NCBI GenBank assembly: GCA_000435595.1
Contig: FR895406.1
Coordinates: forward strand, 42,193-65,648
Length of the DNA stretch: 23,456 bases
Direction of reading: 5' to 3'
Origin: Firmicutes bacterium CAG:882
GTDB lineage: Bacteria > Bacillota > Clostridia > Lachnospirales > Lachnospiraceae
The translations under genes were made by a program, and so were the position numbers. The notes beneath the pieces were generated by a model that did not search any database, was not told where the DNA came from, and saw only the letters and a program-made list of their open reading frames with translations. Positions 6,418 to 15,058 of this stretch are shown piece by piece. Each line of letters starts with the position of its first letter. Position 1 is the stretch's first letter.

Positions 6418-8400
6418 TTACACAATCCTTTTAAATTTTTTCTCGAGCTCATATTTTGACATTGAAATCATTGTAGGTCTGCCGTGCGGACAATTATATG
6501 GATTTTCAAGTGTGAGAAGCTCCCTCACCAGCTCCTTAACCTCCGCCGGCTGCAGACGGTTGTTTCCCTTAACCGCCGCCTTACATGCCATCGTTGCAAT
6601 TCTGCTCTTTATCGTCTCACCCGAAACTCTTCCGGGATTCTCCATAAGATCATCAATTATCTCCATGACCATATCCTTGCCCGATGCACCGTAGAGTTCA
6701 ACAGGAACGGCTCTCACGGCATACTCATTTCCGCCAAAGCTCTCTATCTCGAATCCCATCTGCGTGATAATATCAAGATTTTCCTTTAACACCTGTCCTG
6801 CAGCGAGCGTCAATGTAATAATCTGCGGAGGCATAAGCTGCTGTGATGCCTGCTTTCCATCCATAGCCCGTCTCATAAAACGCTCATACAAAACCTTCTC
6901 ATGAGCCGCGTGCTGATCCATTATGAACAGCTTATCATTGAACTCAATCAGCCAGTATGTATCAAAAAGCTGTCCTATAATTTTATGGTCAGCAAGGTTT
7001 TTCTCATCTAAAAGCTTTTTATCCTCATCAAAAAAGCTCAACTGTTTTGGTGCCTCTGCGGGAGCCGGCTCATGTGTGATAATCTCAGTTTCAACCGTTG
7101 GCTCTTTTTGTGCCGTTCCACTGTCTTTTCCCGTATTTGGCACAAGCGGAGGTCTGTTATACTCATACTCCGTCCTGTGTTCCCTAAGTATTGCCCCGCC
7201 TGCCGGTGCAGGAGCGTACACATGCTGTTGTGTATTCTTAATCCTGTTCACCTCAAAAGGCTCGGGAAGCTTATTCTCCTTAACAGGGGGAATCTTCACT
7301 GCCTTTTCATCGCTTTCGGCTGTTTCCTTCACTTTTTCCCTGCTAATATCCACATCAGTGACCGTGGTGTGTCTTTTAACCGGCTCGTCAAGCTTAACCT
7401 GAGGTATTACGTCCCTGCGCATTATCGCCTCATGGACAGCCTGATACAATTCCTTGTACACGCGCTCTCCCTCCGAGAAGCGAAGCTCCATCTTGGTCGG
7501 ATGCACGTTGACATCAATAATGTCCGGCTCAATGTGAAAATGCAGTGATGTAAACGGATATTTCTTAGGCATTGAATACCCTGCATAAGCGTCCTCAATC
7601 GCTTTTGAAATGATGCTGCTCTTTATATATCTTCCGTTGATATAATAATTTTCAAGTGCACGGTTGCCTCTATTCATCGAAGGCTTGCCTATGAATCCAT
7701 CAACGCAGAACAAATCGCATGAAAATTCAAGTGGTATAAGTCCTGCCGTAATGTCTCTTCCATATACGCCGTATATAACGTCCTTTAGTGTTCCGTTTCC
7801 CGATGTATACAGCTTGTTCTGACCACCGCTTATAAATCTGAAGGAAATCTCAGGATGAGAAAGTGCAAGCTTCTCAATGAGGTCACTGATATAATTACCC
7901 TCTGTCGTTCCGGTCTTTAAAAACTTCCGCCTTGCAGGTGTATTGTAAAAGAGATTTCTCACAAGAAATGTTGTTCCGTCCGGTGCCCCAATCTCCTCAA
8001 GCGACTTTTCCTTTCCGCCGTCAATAAGATAGCGGCTTCCGGTGAGTCCGTCCGCCGTCTTTGTTATGAGTTCAACCTGTGACACGGCAGCAATGCTTGA
8101 TAGTGCCTCACCTCTGAATCCAAGCGAGGATATGGTAAGTAAATCCTCGACGGATTTTATTTTACTTGTAGAATGGCGCAGAAAGGCAAGCTGAATCTGA
8201 TCCTTTGGTATTCCGCTTCCATTATCCGTTATTCTGATAAAAGAACATCCTCCGTCCTTGATTTCGATAGTTATCGCAGATGCGCCGGCATCAATGGCAT
8301 TCTCAACAAGCTCCTTCACGACCGACGATGGCCGTTCAATAACCTCACCGGCCGCTATCTTATTGATTGTGCTCTGGTCTAACACCTTAATCTGTGCCAT
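6418..8400 (-). CDS. mutL: DNA mismatch repair protein MutL (endonuclease type)
   Basis: Mismatch-repair ATPase that couples MutS recognition to strand incision. It has 660 residues. The N-terminal GHKL ATPase shows KELVENAIDAGA, DNGSGI, RHSTSKI and LGFRGEAL. A proline- and charge-rich linker (about 335-470) precedes the C-terminal dimerisation domain. That domain carries the metal-dependent endonuclease motif DQHAAHEKVLYE (Asp495 to Glu506) and the CPHGRPT element, as expected in bacteria without MutH. Just before the C-terminal domain the linker has QLSFF (453-457), which looks like a beta-clamp-binding motif. It lies 27 bases after mutS and is immediately followed by miaA. Confidence 0.97.
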   Translation of the reverse strand: MAQIKVLDQSTINKIAAGEVIERPSSVVKELVENAIDAGASAITIEIKDGGCSFIRITDNGSGIPKDQIQLAFLRHSTSKIKSVEDLLTISSLGFRGEALSSIAAVSQVELITKTADGLTGSRYLIDGGKEKSLEEIGAPDGTTFLVRNLFYNTPARRKFLKTGTTEGNYISDLIEKLALSHPEISFRFISGGQNKLYTSGNGTLKDVIYGVYGRDITAGLIPLEFSCDLFCVDGFIGKPSMNRGNRALENYYINGRYIKSSIISKAIEDAYAGYSMPKKYPFTSLHFHIEPDIIDVNVHPTKMELRFSEGERVYKELYQAVHEAIMRRDVIPQVKLDEPVKRHTTVTDVDISREKVKETAESDEKAVKIPPVKENKLPEPFEVNRIKNTQQHVYAPAPAGGAILREHRTEYEYNRPPLVPNTGKDSGTAQKEPTVETEIITHEPAPAEAPKQLSFFDEDKKLLDEKNLADHKIIGQLFDTYWLIEFNDKLFIMDQHAAHEKVLYERFMRRAMDGKQASQQLMPPQIITLTLAAGQVLKENLDIITQMGFEIESFGGNEYAVRAVPVELYGASGKDMVMEIIDDLMENPGRVSGETIKSRIATMACKAAVKGNNRLQPAEVKELVRELLTLENPYNCPHGRPTMISMSKYELEKKFKRIV

Positions 8401-8427
8401 CTTTTTCTTCCTTCCGATTAAAAATTG

Positions 8428-11088
8428 TTATACACTCCAGCGGTTCTTGACCTTGTTCTGGAGGCGGTACAATGTGTTAAGCGCCTCTATCGGCGTGAGA
8501 TTGCCCAGGTCTATGTTCTTTAACTCCTCGACAATGTCATCATCCTTTACCGCATCAAACAATGTCATCTGCTCAAGGTCAACATCATCAGGTTTTGCGG
8601 TTTTTTTCTTAGGCTTTGTATTTCCTGCTCCAAGTTTTGCTATTTCCTTAGCTTTTGCCGATATATCTGCATCCACCAAGTCAGCTAATATCTCCTTAGC
8701 ACGGCTTATGACACTGTCAGGAACCCCGGCAAGCTTTGCAACCTGAATGCCGTAGCTCTTGTCAGCTCCGCCTGCTACAATCTTTCTCAAAAATACTATG
8801 TCATCGCCCTGCTCCTTAACCGCTATGCAATAGTTGTTGACTGAATCAATCGTTCCTTCAAGCTCTGTGAGTTCATGATAATGTGTTGCAAACAATGTCT
8901 TAGCACCGAGAAGCTTAGGATTGCTTATATGCTCCACCACCGACCATGCTATGCTGAGTCCGTCAAAGGTACTTGTTCCGCGTCCGATTTCGTCAAGCAC
9001 AAGAAGGCTGTTCGATGTCGCATTCCTGAGTATATTTGCAACCTCGTTCATCTCTACCATAAAGGTACTCTGACCGCTCGCCAAATCATCAGAAGCTCCC
9101 ACACGCGTAAATATGCGGTCAACAAGTCCGATATCCGCCGATTTTGCAGGTACAAACGAACCTATCTGTGCCATGAGTACAATGAGTGCAGCCTGCCTCA
9201 TATAGGTTGATTTACCTGCCATATTAGGTCCTGTTATGATGGACACTCTCTTTTTATTATTGTCAAGGTATGTGTCATTCGGAATGAACATATTATTGGG
9301 AATCATTCTCTCGACAACAGGATGTCTGCCATCCTTGATATCTATAACTCCCTTGCCGTTAATCTTCGGACAGACATAATCATTCCGGTCTGCAACTGCA
9401 GCAAGCGAGGCAAACACGTCAAGCTGTGCTATGGCACCCGCGGTCTGCTGTATTCTTATGACCTCGGAGGCAATCTTTTCCCTCACATCAGCAAACACAT
9501 CATACTCCAGCGAAAACAGCTTATCTTCGGCATTTAATATTATGTCCTCAAGCTCTTTTAACTTAGGAGTCGAATACCTCTCGGCATTAGTGAGCGTCTG
9601 TTTTCTTATATAATTCTCCGGAACATTACCTTTGAATGAATTAAGCACCTCTATGTAGTAGCCGAATACCTTATTGTATTTAATTCTCAGGTTCTTTATT
9701 CCGGTTCTCTCACGTTCATCGTTCTCAAGCTGTGCCAGCCAGCTCTTGCCCTCTGTCTTAGCTGTTCTTAATCTGTCGATTTCTTCGTTGAAGCCTTCCT
9801 TTATAAGCCCTCCGTCCTTGATTGTTATAGGTGGTTCATCGACAATTGAATTTTCAATAAGTACACATACATCCTCAAGCTCATCAATATCATCATGGAG
9901 CTCATGAAGAAGTCCAACATTACATTCTCTGATCAGATATTTGATATGCGGAAGCATTGAAAGCGAACTTTTGAGTGCGATAAGATCCCTTGGATTTGCA
10001 GACTTGGTGCTGATTCGTCCGATAAGACGTTCAAGGTCATACACCGGATTAAGATATTCTCTTAACTCTTCCCTTGTAATCACATCATTTTTAAGGTATG
10101 CCACAGCCTCCTGACGATGCACAATATCCTCCTGCACCACAAGTGGCTGCTCTATCATCTGTCTCAGCTTTCTTGCACCCATGGCAGTCTTTGTCTTATC
10201 AAGCACCCAGAGAAGTGAGCCTCTCTTCTGCTTCTCCCTCAGTGTCTCAGTCAGCTCAAGATTACGTCTTGTTGAACTGTCCACTATCATATATTTTCCT
10301 ACTGCATAAGGCGTGATGTGAGTAAGGTGCGGAAGTGAGCTCTTCTGTGTCTCATAAAGATACTGTAAAAGTGCCCCTGCTGCCACGGATCCTATTGAAT
10401 AATCGGCAAGTCCGAGTCCCGTCATGTCTGCAACCTTAAAATGTTCAAGAAGAAGTCTCCTTGAAAGCTCATCATCAAAGTAATACGGTTCAAGTGCAGA
10501 TACCGTAATGTTAAGTCTGTTCCTGATATCATCAAGTGATATTCCGCTCATCATAAATGCTTCATTTACGATAAGCTCCGACGGTGAAAACTTGTTAATC
10601 TCGTCAAACAATTCTCTCGATGAATGCACCTCGGTCACAAGATACTCACCGGTAGTTATATCCGACACCGAGATTCCAAGCATATTACTCATGTATACAA
10701 CACACATGATGTAATTGTTCCTGCCCTCTTCAAGAGCTGATGGATTAAAATTCGTACCCGGTGTTACAACCCGTATAACCTCCCGCTTTACAAGTCCCTT
10801 AGCAAGCTTCGGATCCTCGACCTGCTCGCATATCGCAACCTTGTGCCCGTTAGACACAAGCTTATTAATATAAGTCTCTGCCGCATGGTAAGGTATTCCG
10901 CACATCGGAGCACGTTCCTCCTGCCCGCAGTCCTTACCTGTGAGCGTAAGCTCAAGTTCCTTTGACACCATGAGCGCGTCGTCAAAGAACATTTCATAAA
11001 AATCTCCTAATCTGTAAAAAAGTACACAATCCTTATACTGCTCCTTAGTCTCTAAGTACTTCTGCATCATAGGTGAAAATGTTGGCAT
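8428..11088 (-). CDS. mutS: DNA mismatch repair protein MutS
   Basis: Recognises mismatches and small loops, then recruits MutL. It has 886 residues, the usual length for MutS1. The mismatch-binding Phe-x-Glu element is in GDFYEMF near the N-terminus. Connector, lever and clamp regions follow, then the ABC-type ATPase with Walker A GPNMAGKST from residue 620, the Walker B region DEIGRGTSTFDG, and the ATHYHEL switch. Near the C-terminus QMTLFD (840-845) fits the QxxLF beta-clamp-binding consensus and is preceded by a lysine-rich tether. The ATG follows GGAGAG at a normal distance. It sits 40 bases after miaB, with mutL next. Confidence 0.98.
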   Translation of the reverse strand: MPTFSPMMQKYLETKEQYKDCVLFYRLGDFYEMFFDDALMVSKELELTLTGKDCGQEERAPMCGIPYHAAETYINKLVSNGHKVAICEQVEDPKLAKGLVKREVIRVVTPGTNFNPSALEEGRNNYIMCVVYMSNMLGISVSDITTGEYLVTEVHSSRELFDEINKFSPSELIVNEAFMMSGISLDDIRNRLNITVSALEPYYFDDELSRRLLLEHFKVADMTGLGLADYSIGSVAAGALLQYLYETQKSSLPHLTHITPYAVGKYMIVDSSTRRNLELTETLREKQKRGSLLWVLDKTKTAMGARKLRQMIEQPLVVQEDIVHRQEAVAYLKNDVITREELREYLNPVYDLERLIGRISTKSANPRDLIALKSSLSMLPHIKYLIRECNVGLLHELHDDIDELEDVCVLIENSIVDEPPITIKDGGLIKEGFNEEIDRLRTAKTEGKSWLAQLENDERERTGIKNLRIKYNKVFGYYIEVLNSFKGNVPENYIRKQTLTNAERYSTPKLKELEDIILNAEDKLFSLEYDVFADVREKIASEVIRIQQTAGAIAQLDVFASLAAVADRNDYVCPKINGKGVIDIKDGRHPVVERMIPNNMFIPNDTYLDNNKKRVSIITGPNMAGKSTYMRQAALIVLMAQIGSFVPAKSADIGLVDRIFTRVGASDDLASGQSTFMVEMNEVANILRNATSNSLLVLDEIGRGTSTFDGLSIAWSVVEHISNPKLLGAKTLFATHYHELTELEGTIDSVNNYCIAVKEQGDDIVFLRKIVAGGADKSYGIQVAKLAGVPDSVISRAKEILADLVDADISAKAKEIAKLGAGNTKPKKKTAKPDDVDLEQMTLFDAVKDDDIVEELKNIDLGNLTPIEALNTLYRLQNKVKNRWSV

Positions 11089-11128
11089 TTTAGTCTCTCC
11101 TGTTTCTGTTCAAATTCAATCAACTGTA

Positions 11129-12577
11129 TTATAACAAGGTTCCCATATAGTAAAAGCCCTTTGACTTATCAAGATGAACCTTGACAATCTGTCCGATTAA
11201 GGACTCGTCTCCCGGAAAATGCACAAGCATGTTGTTTCCCATCCGTCCTGTCATAAGAGTGCTGTCGTGGTCATTGATGCCCTCAACAAGCACATCCATA
11301 TCCTGTCCCTCGAACCGGTATGACAGCTCATGTGATATCTCATTTACCGCAGCGAGCAGTCTGTCAAATCTGTCCTTGACGACAGCTTCATCAATCTGGT
11401 CGTCCATTGCGGCAGCAGGCGTTCCGGTTCTCTTAGAGTAGATGAACGTATATGCGCTGTCGTATCCTGACCTTCTGACAACATCAAGTGTCTCCTGAAA
11501 GTCCTCCTCCGTCTCACCCGGAAATCCCACAATGATATCCGTTGTGAGGGAAATATCCGGCATTGCTGTCTTTAACTTATCGACAAGCGAAAGGTATCTC
11601 TCTTTCGTATAATGACGATTCATTATCTTCAACAGTCTGTCGCTTCCTGACTGGAGAGGAAGATGGAAATGCCTGCATATCTTGGTCGAATGTGCCATGA
11701 CATCTATAAGTTCATCGGATAAATCCTTAGGATGGGATGTCATAAATCGGATTCTCTCAAGACCATCTATCTCTTCAACCATCTTTAAAAGCTCAGCAAA
11801 AGATACAGGGTTATCCAGGTTCTTTCCATATGAGTTGACATTCTGTCCAAGAAGCATAACCTCCTTCACCCCGTCAGCCACCAGCTTCTCAATCTCACAT
11901 ATAATGTCCTTCGGTTCCCTGCTCTTTTCTCTTCCTCTTACATAAGGCACGATACAATAGCTGCAGAAGTTGTTGCAGCCGAACATAATGTTTACACCCG
12001 ACTTAAACGGATACTTTCTGTCAACCGGAAGCTCCTCGACAATCTCATTGCTGTCCTTTAAGACCTCGACAACCATCCTTCCCGTGTCGATTCTGTTATA
12101 TATCAGCTCCGCAAGTCTGTACAGATTATGCGTTCCGAATATTATATCAATAAATCTGTAAGACTCTTTAAGCTTCTCTACAACCTGAGGCTCCTGCATC
12201 ATACAGCCGCAGAGTGCTATCATCATGTGAGGATTCTTCTTTTTGTAGTTGCTTAACACACCGAGATGACCATATACCTTATTGTTGGCATTCTCTCGGA
12301 CCGTACACGTGTTGTAGATAACAAAATCAGCGTTCTCGGAATCTGTCGCAACAAAGCCAATCTCCTTAAGAATTCCCGAAAGCTTCTCAGAGTCGCGAGC
12401 GTTCATTTGACAACCAAAGGTTACAGTGCACATGGTTAACGGTCTTCCAAGCTTCTCCGCTTTATCCGCGAAATACTTCTTTAAAAGCTCCATGTACGCG
12501 CGCTGTCTCTCAGGCTCTGACTTTGGAAGCAGGTCCTCGATATTCTCAATATTGTTGATGTATTCTGTATTGTTCAT
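11129..12577 (-). CDS. miaB: tRNA-2-methylthio-N6-dimethylallyladenosine synthase MiaB
   Basis: Radical-SAM methylthiotransferase that adds the 2-methylthio group to i6A37 in tRNA after MiaA. It has 482 residues. A leader of about 45 residues precedes the UPF0004 domain, whose auxiliary-cluster cysteines are Cys56 (FGCQMN), Cys91 (YNTC) and Cys125 (CGCM). The radical-SAM motif CNNFCSYC is at 201-208, and a TRAM RNA-binding domain occupies about the last 65 residues. The order of domains and the TVTFGCQMN signature distinguish MiaB from MtaB and RimO. The start follows AAAGGAG. It lies downstream of proA and upstream of mutS, while its partner miaA is three genes further on. Confidence 0.97.
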   Translation of the reverse strand: MNNTEYINNIENIEDLLPKSEPERQRAYMELLKKYFADKAEKLGRPLTMCTVTFGCQMNARDSEKLSGILKEIGFVATDSENADFVIYNTCTVRENANNKVYGHLGVLSNYKKKNPHMMIALCGCMMQEPQVVEKLKESYRFIDIIFGTHNLYRLAELIYNRIDTGRMVVEVLKDSNEIVEELPVDRKYPFKSGVNIMFGCNNFCSYCIVPYVRGREKSREPKDIICEIEKLVADGVKEVMLLGQNVNSYGKNLDNPVSFAELLKMVEEIDGLERIRFMTSHPKDLSDELIDVMAHSTKICRHFHLPLQSGSDRLLKIMNRHYTKERYLSLVDKLKTAMPDISLTTDIIVGFPGETEEDFQETLDVVRRSGYDSAYTFIYSKRTGTPAAAMDDQIDEAVVKDRFDRLLAAVNEISHELSYRFEGQDMDVLVEGINDHDSTLMTGRMGNNMLVHFPGDESLIGQIVKVHLDKSKGFYYMGTLL

Positions 12578-12608
12578 AAAACTCCTTTATCCATTAACTA
12601 TTTCTTGG

Positions 12609-13856
12609 TTACTTTCTAATCTGACCGTCACCGTATATTATATACTTTGTGGTCGTAAGTTCATTTATTCCCATAGGTCCTCTCGCATGAAGCTTCTGCG
12701 TGCTTATGCCTATCTCCGCTCCGAAACCGAACTCATTGCCGTCCGTAAATCTTGTCGAAGCATTGACATACACACATGCCGCATCAATCTCATCAAGAAA
12801 TCTCTGTGAATTTTCGTAATTGTTGGTAACAATCGACTCTGAATGTCCTGTATTGTTGGAATTTATATGCTCTATCGCTTCATCGAGCGAATCGACCGTC
12901 TTTAAGGAAATTATATAGTCGAGATATTCCGTCGCATAGTCCTCCTCTGTCGCAGGCACAATGTACGGATCGATGAGGCACGAGAACTCGTCCCCTCTGA
13001 TTTCGACATTGTGCTCCTTTAGCATATGTACAAGCTTCGGTATGAACTCTCCCGCAATATTTTTGTGCACGACAAGGGACTCGCAGGCATTGCACACTCC
13101 GACTCGCTGCGTCTTGGCATTCTCAATTATGTTAATTGCCATATCAAAATCAGCGCTCTCATCGACAAAGACATGGCAGTTTCCCGTGCCCGTCTCAATA
13201 ACAGGCACTGTTGAGTTCTTTACCACGAACTGTATAAGTCCTTTTCCTCCGCGTGGAATGACTACATCAACATACTCATTCATCGTGAGAAGCTCCTTCA
13301 CACACTCTCTGTCCGTCGAATCGATGAGCTGTATTGCATTCTCATCAATCCCACATTCCCTTAAAGCCTTCCTTATCACTGAGGCAATGGCAATATTGGA
13401 ATTGATTGCATCACTTCCGCCCTTTAATATGACAGCATTGCCTGCCTTAAAGCACAGTCCGAATGTATCAAGTGTAACATTAGGTCTCGACTCATATATG
13501 ACAGCTATGACACCAAACGGAACTCTCTTCCTGCCTATAAGCAGTCCGTTAGGTCTTTTTTTCATCGAAAGCACCTCGCCTATCGGGTCATCAAGTGCCG
13601 CCACCTGACGTATGCCGTCCGCCATGCCGTCAATTCTTGCCTTCGTAAGAGTAAGCCTGTCAAGCAGCCCGCTCTTCATGCCATCTGCTCTGCCCTGCTC
13701 GACATCCTTAAGATTCTCCCCAAGAATATATTCTGAATTGTCTTTTACCGCATCAGCAACCGCACAGAGAACATCATTCTTTTTTGTAGTGCCAAGCCCG
13801 GCAAGCTTTCTTGATGCCAGACGTGCGTTCTTTCCCATTGCAAGTATATCTGCCAT
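12609..13856 (-). CDS. proA: Glutamate-5-semialdehyde dehydrogenase (gamma-glutamyl phosphate reductase)
   Basis: Second enzyme of proline synthesis: NADPH-dependent reduction of gamma-glutamyl phosphate to glutamate-5-semialdehyde. It has 415 residues from the ATG at 13854-13856, which has AAGGGA about 9 bases upstream; a TTG three codons earlier is too close to that site. The catalytic cysteine is in RVGVCNACE (Cys255). The motifs VIYESRPNVT and ILKGGSDA are typical of ProA. proB (glutamate 5-kinase), commonly adjacent, is not in the window. It is followed after 31 bases by miaB and preceded closely by the folate enzyme gene. Confidence 0.97.
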   Translation of the reverse strand: MADILAMGKNARLASRKLAGLGTTKKNDVLCAVADAVKDNSEYILGENLKDVEQGRADGMKSGLLDRLTLTKARIDGMADGIRQVAALDDPIGEVLSMKKRPNGLLIGRKRVPFGVIAVIYESRPNVTLDTFGLCFKAGNAVILKGGSDAINSNIAIASVIRKALRECGIDENAIQLIDSTDRECVKELLTMNEYVDVVIPRGGKGLIQFVVKNSTVPVIETGTGNCHVFVDESADFDMAINIIENAKTQRVGVCNACESLVVHKNIAGEFIPKLVHMLKEHNVEIRGDEFSCLIDPYIVPATEEDYATEYLDYIISLKTVDSLDEAIEHINSNNTGHSESIVTNNYENSQRFLDEIDAACVYVNASTRFTDGNEFGFGAEIGISTQKLHARGPMGINELTTTKYIIYGDGQIRK

Positions 13857-13874
13857 ATTATCCAATCCCTTCCG

Positions 13875-14450
13875 CTAATAATCAAGCTTTCTGTATATAT
13901 TATCCTCTGTTACAATCATGTCCGGTTTCACATCGACATGCTCCGTCCGGATGTGATCAACGAACTGAAACTCATAAGCCAGTGCCGCCTTATAGAACTT
14001 ATTTTCCCCTGACAGATATCTGTCATAAAATCCTCCGCCATAGCCGATGCGGTTGTATTCCTTATCAAATGCAACTCCGGGCATACACATAAATCCTGTC
14101 TTTGAATAATCAGGCTCCTTGCCGTCAGTGTCAGGTTCATATATTCCACAATATCCCGGACTCAGCTCTGAGATATCACTTATCTCATAAAAAAACATAT
14201 CCTTCCCAAACACCTTGGGGACAAAAACACGCTTATCCATGCTCAGGCTGTAATCTATGAGCATGATGGTGTCCACCTCGTTATTCATGCTCACATAAGT
14301 AAATATTTTCTCAGCTTTTTTGTACTCCGGTACAGTTATCAACTGTTCGAATATGAGTGAGGATTTTGAAAACATATCCTCGCGTGTCATATTCTCGCGA
14401 AGAACCCTCATCCTCTTTCTTATTTCCTTTTTTTCAAAGACTGCATCCAT
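13875..14450 (-). CDS. 5-formyltetrahydrofolate cyclo-ligase
   Basis: ATP-dependent conversion of 5-formyl-THF to 5,10-methenyl-THF, which returns this stored folate to one-carbon metabolism. It has 191 residues, the standard size. The N-terminal basic helix KKEIRKRMRVLRE (about 7-19) carries the nucleotide-binding lysine and arginine positions. The family signature IGYGGGFYDRYL lies at 135-146, preceded by the MPGVAFD segment (123-129). The start has AAAAGGA at 9 bases. It lies 18 bases before the proA start and 39 bases after the deaminase gene. Confidence 0.95.
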   Translation of the reverse strand: MDAVFEKKEIRKRMRVLRENMTREDMFSKSSLIFEQLITVPEYKKAEKIFTYVSMNNEVDTIMLIDYSLSMDKRVFVPKVFGKDMFFYEISDISELSPGYCGIYEPDTDGKEPDYSKTGFMCMPGVAFDKEYNRIGYGGGFYDRYLSGENKFYKAALAYEFQFVDHIRTEHVDVKPDMIVTEDNIYRKLDY

Positions 14451-14489
14451 ATTATATTGTCCTTTTCATATTTATGAGCAAATATAAAC

Positions 14490-14978
14490 TTAGTAACCGA
14501 AGTCTCCTGACAGGCTGTCGTCCTCATCAATCCAGTCCTTCGTGTCAATCACACGGAAATTCTCCCTGTCATCACGTATTATAACCGTTGTAATTCCGGC
14601 GTTAAGTATCATTCTCTTGCACATGGAACAGCAGTTGCCGTTCTCAACATATCCGCCCTTCTCCATATCAATTCCGACAAGATATATTGTACTTCCAAGC
14701 ATTGATTCCCTTGATGCGCTTATAATTGCATTGGCCTCAGCGTGAACACTTCTGCACATTTCATAGCGCTCACCCCTTGGAATTGCAAGCTTCTGTCTTA
14801 TACAGTAATTAAGGTCCGAGCAGTTCTTTCTGCCTCTTGGAGCACCCACATAGCCCGTTGAGATAATCTCATCATTCTTGACAATAACCGCACCATAATG
14901 TTTTCTCAGACACGTTCCACGCTGTGAAACCGCCTCTGCAATATCCAGATAGTAATTATTTTTATCCCGTCTTTCCAT
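14490..14978 (-). CDS. dCMP deaminase family protein (ComEB-like)
   Basis: Zinc-dependent deaminase of the dCMP/cytidine deaminase superfamily, expected to make dUMP from dCMP for thymidylate synthesis. It has 162 residues. The zinc site consists of HAEAN (His79, catalytic Glu81) and the second motif CSMC (Cys117, Cys120). The substrate loop GYVGAPRGRKNC is typical of dCMP deaminases. Unusually, the proline normally placed directly before the first zinc cysteine (PCxxC) is a cysteine here. The ATG follows AAGGAG at 6 bases. It is the first gene after a likely promoter and probably leads the run toward proA and mutS. Confidence 0.88.
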   Translation of the reverse strand: MERRDKNNYYLDIAEAVSQRGTCLRKHYGAVIVKNDEIISTGYVGAPRGRKNCSDLNYCIRQKLAIPRGERYEMCRSVHAEANAIISASRESMLGSTIYLVGIDMEKGGYVENGNCCSMCKRMILNAGITTVIIRDDRENFRVIDTKDWIDEDDSLSGDFGY

Positions 14979-15012
14979 GCTGTACTCCTTATCTTAAAAT
15001 GTAAATCATTAT

Positions 15013-15041
15013 ATTATAACATACTTTTTTAAGAATTGCAC
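15013..15041 (-). promoter_or_regulatory. Probable sigma-A promoter with extended -10
   Basis: The minus strand reads TGTTATAAT, an extended -10 with a perfect TATAAT (15013-15018), about 35 bases before the dCMP deaminase start. The -35 at suitable spacing is poor (GTGCAA), as often seen with extended -10 promoters. It would start the long run from the deaminase to mrdA. Confidence 0.6.
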
Positions 15042-15058
15042 CTGTTTTCTAAAACATA

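Noticed and set aside
6417..6452. Upstream ATG for miaA inside mutL
   Set aside because: It would add 12 residues read from mutL coding sequence; the GTG just after the mutL stop has a good ribosome binding site.
6923..7548. Overlapping plus-strand ORFs of about 160 codons opposite mutL
   Set aside because: They lie opposite the mutL linker, have biased Ser/Cys-rich composition, and show no ribosome binding site or family resemblance; they are antisense shadows.
12961..13608. 215-codon plus-strand ORF opposite proA
   Set aside because: proA is fully conserved on the other strand; the plus-strand product has no recognisable features.
14979..15058. Terminator after the COG2509 gene
   Set aside because: The T/A-rich stretch has no stable hairpin; a promoter explains the sequence better.
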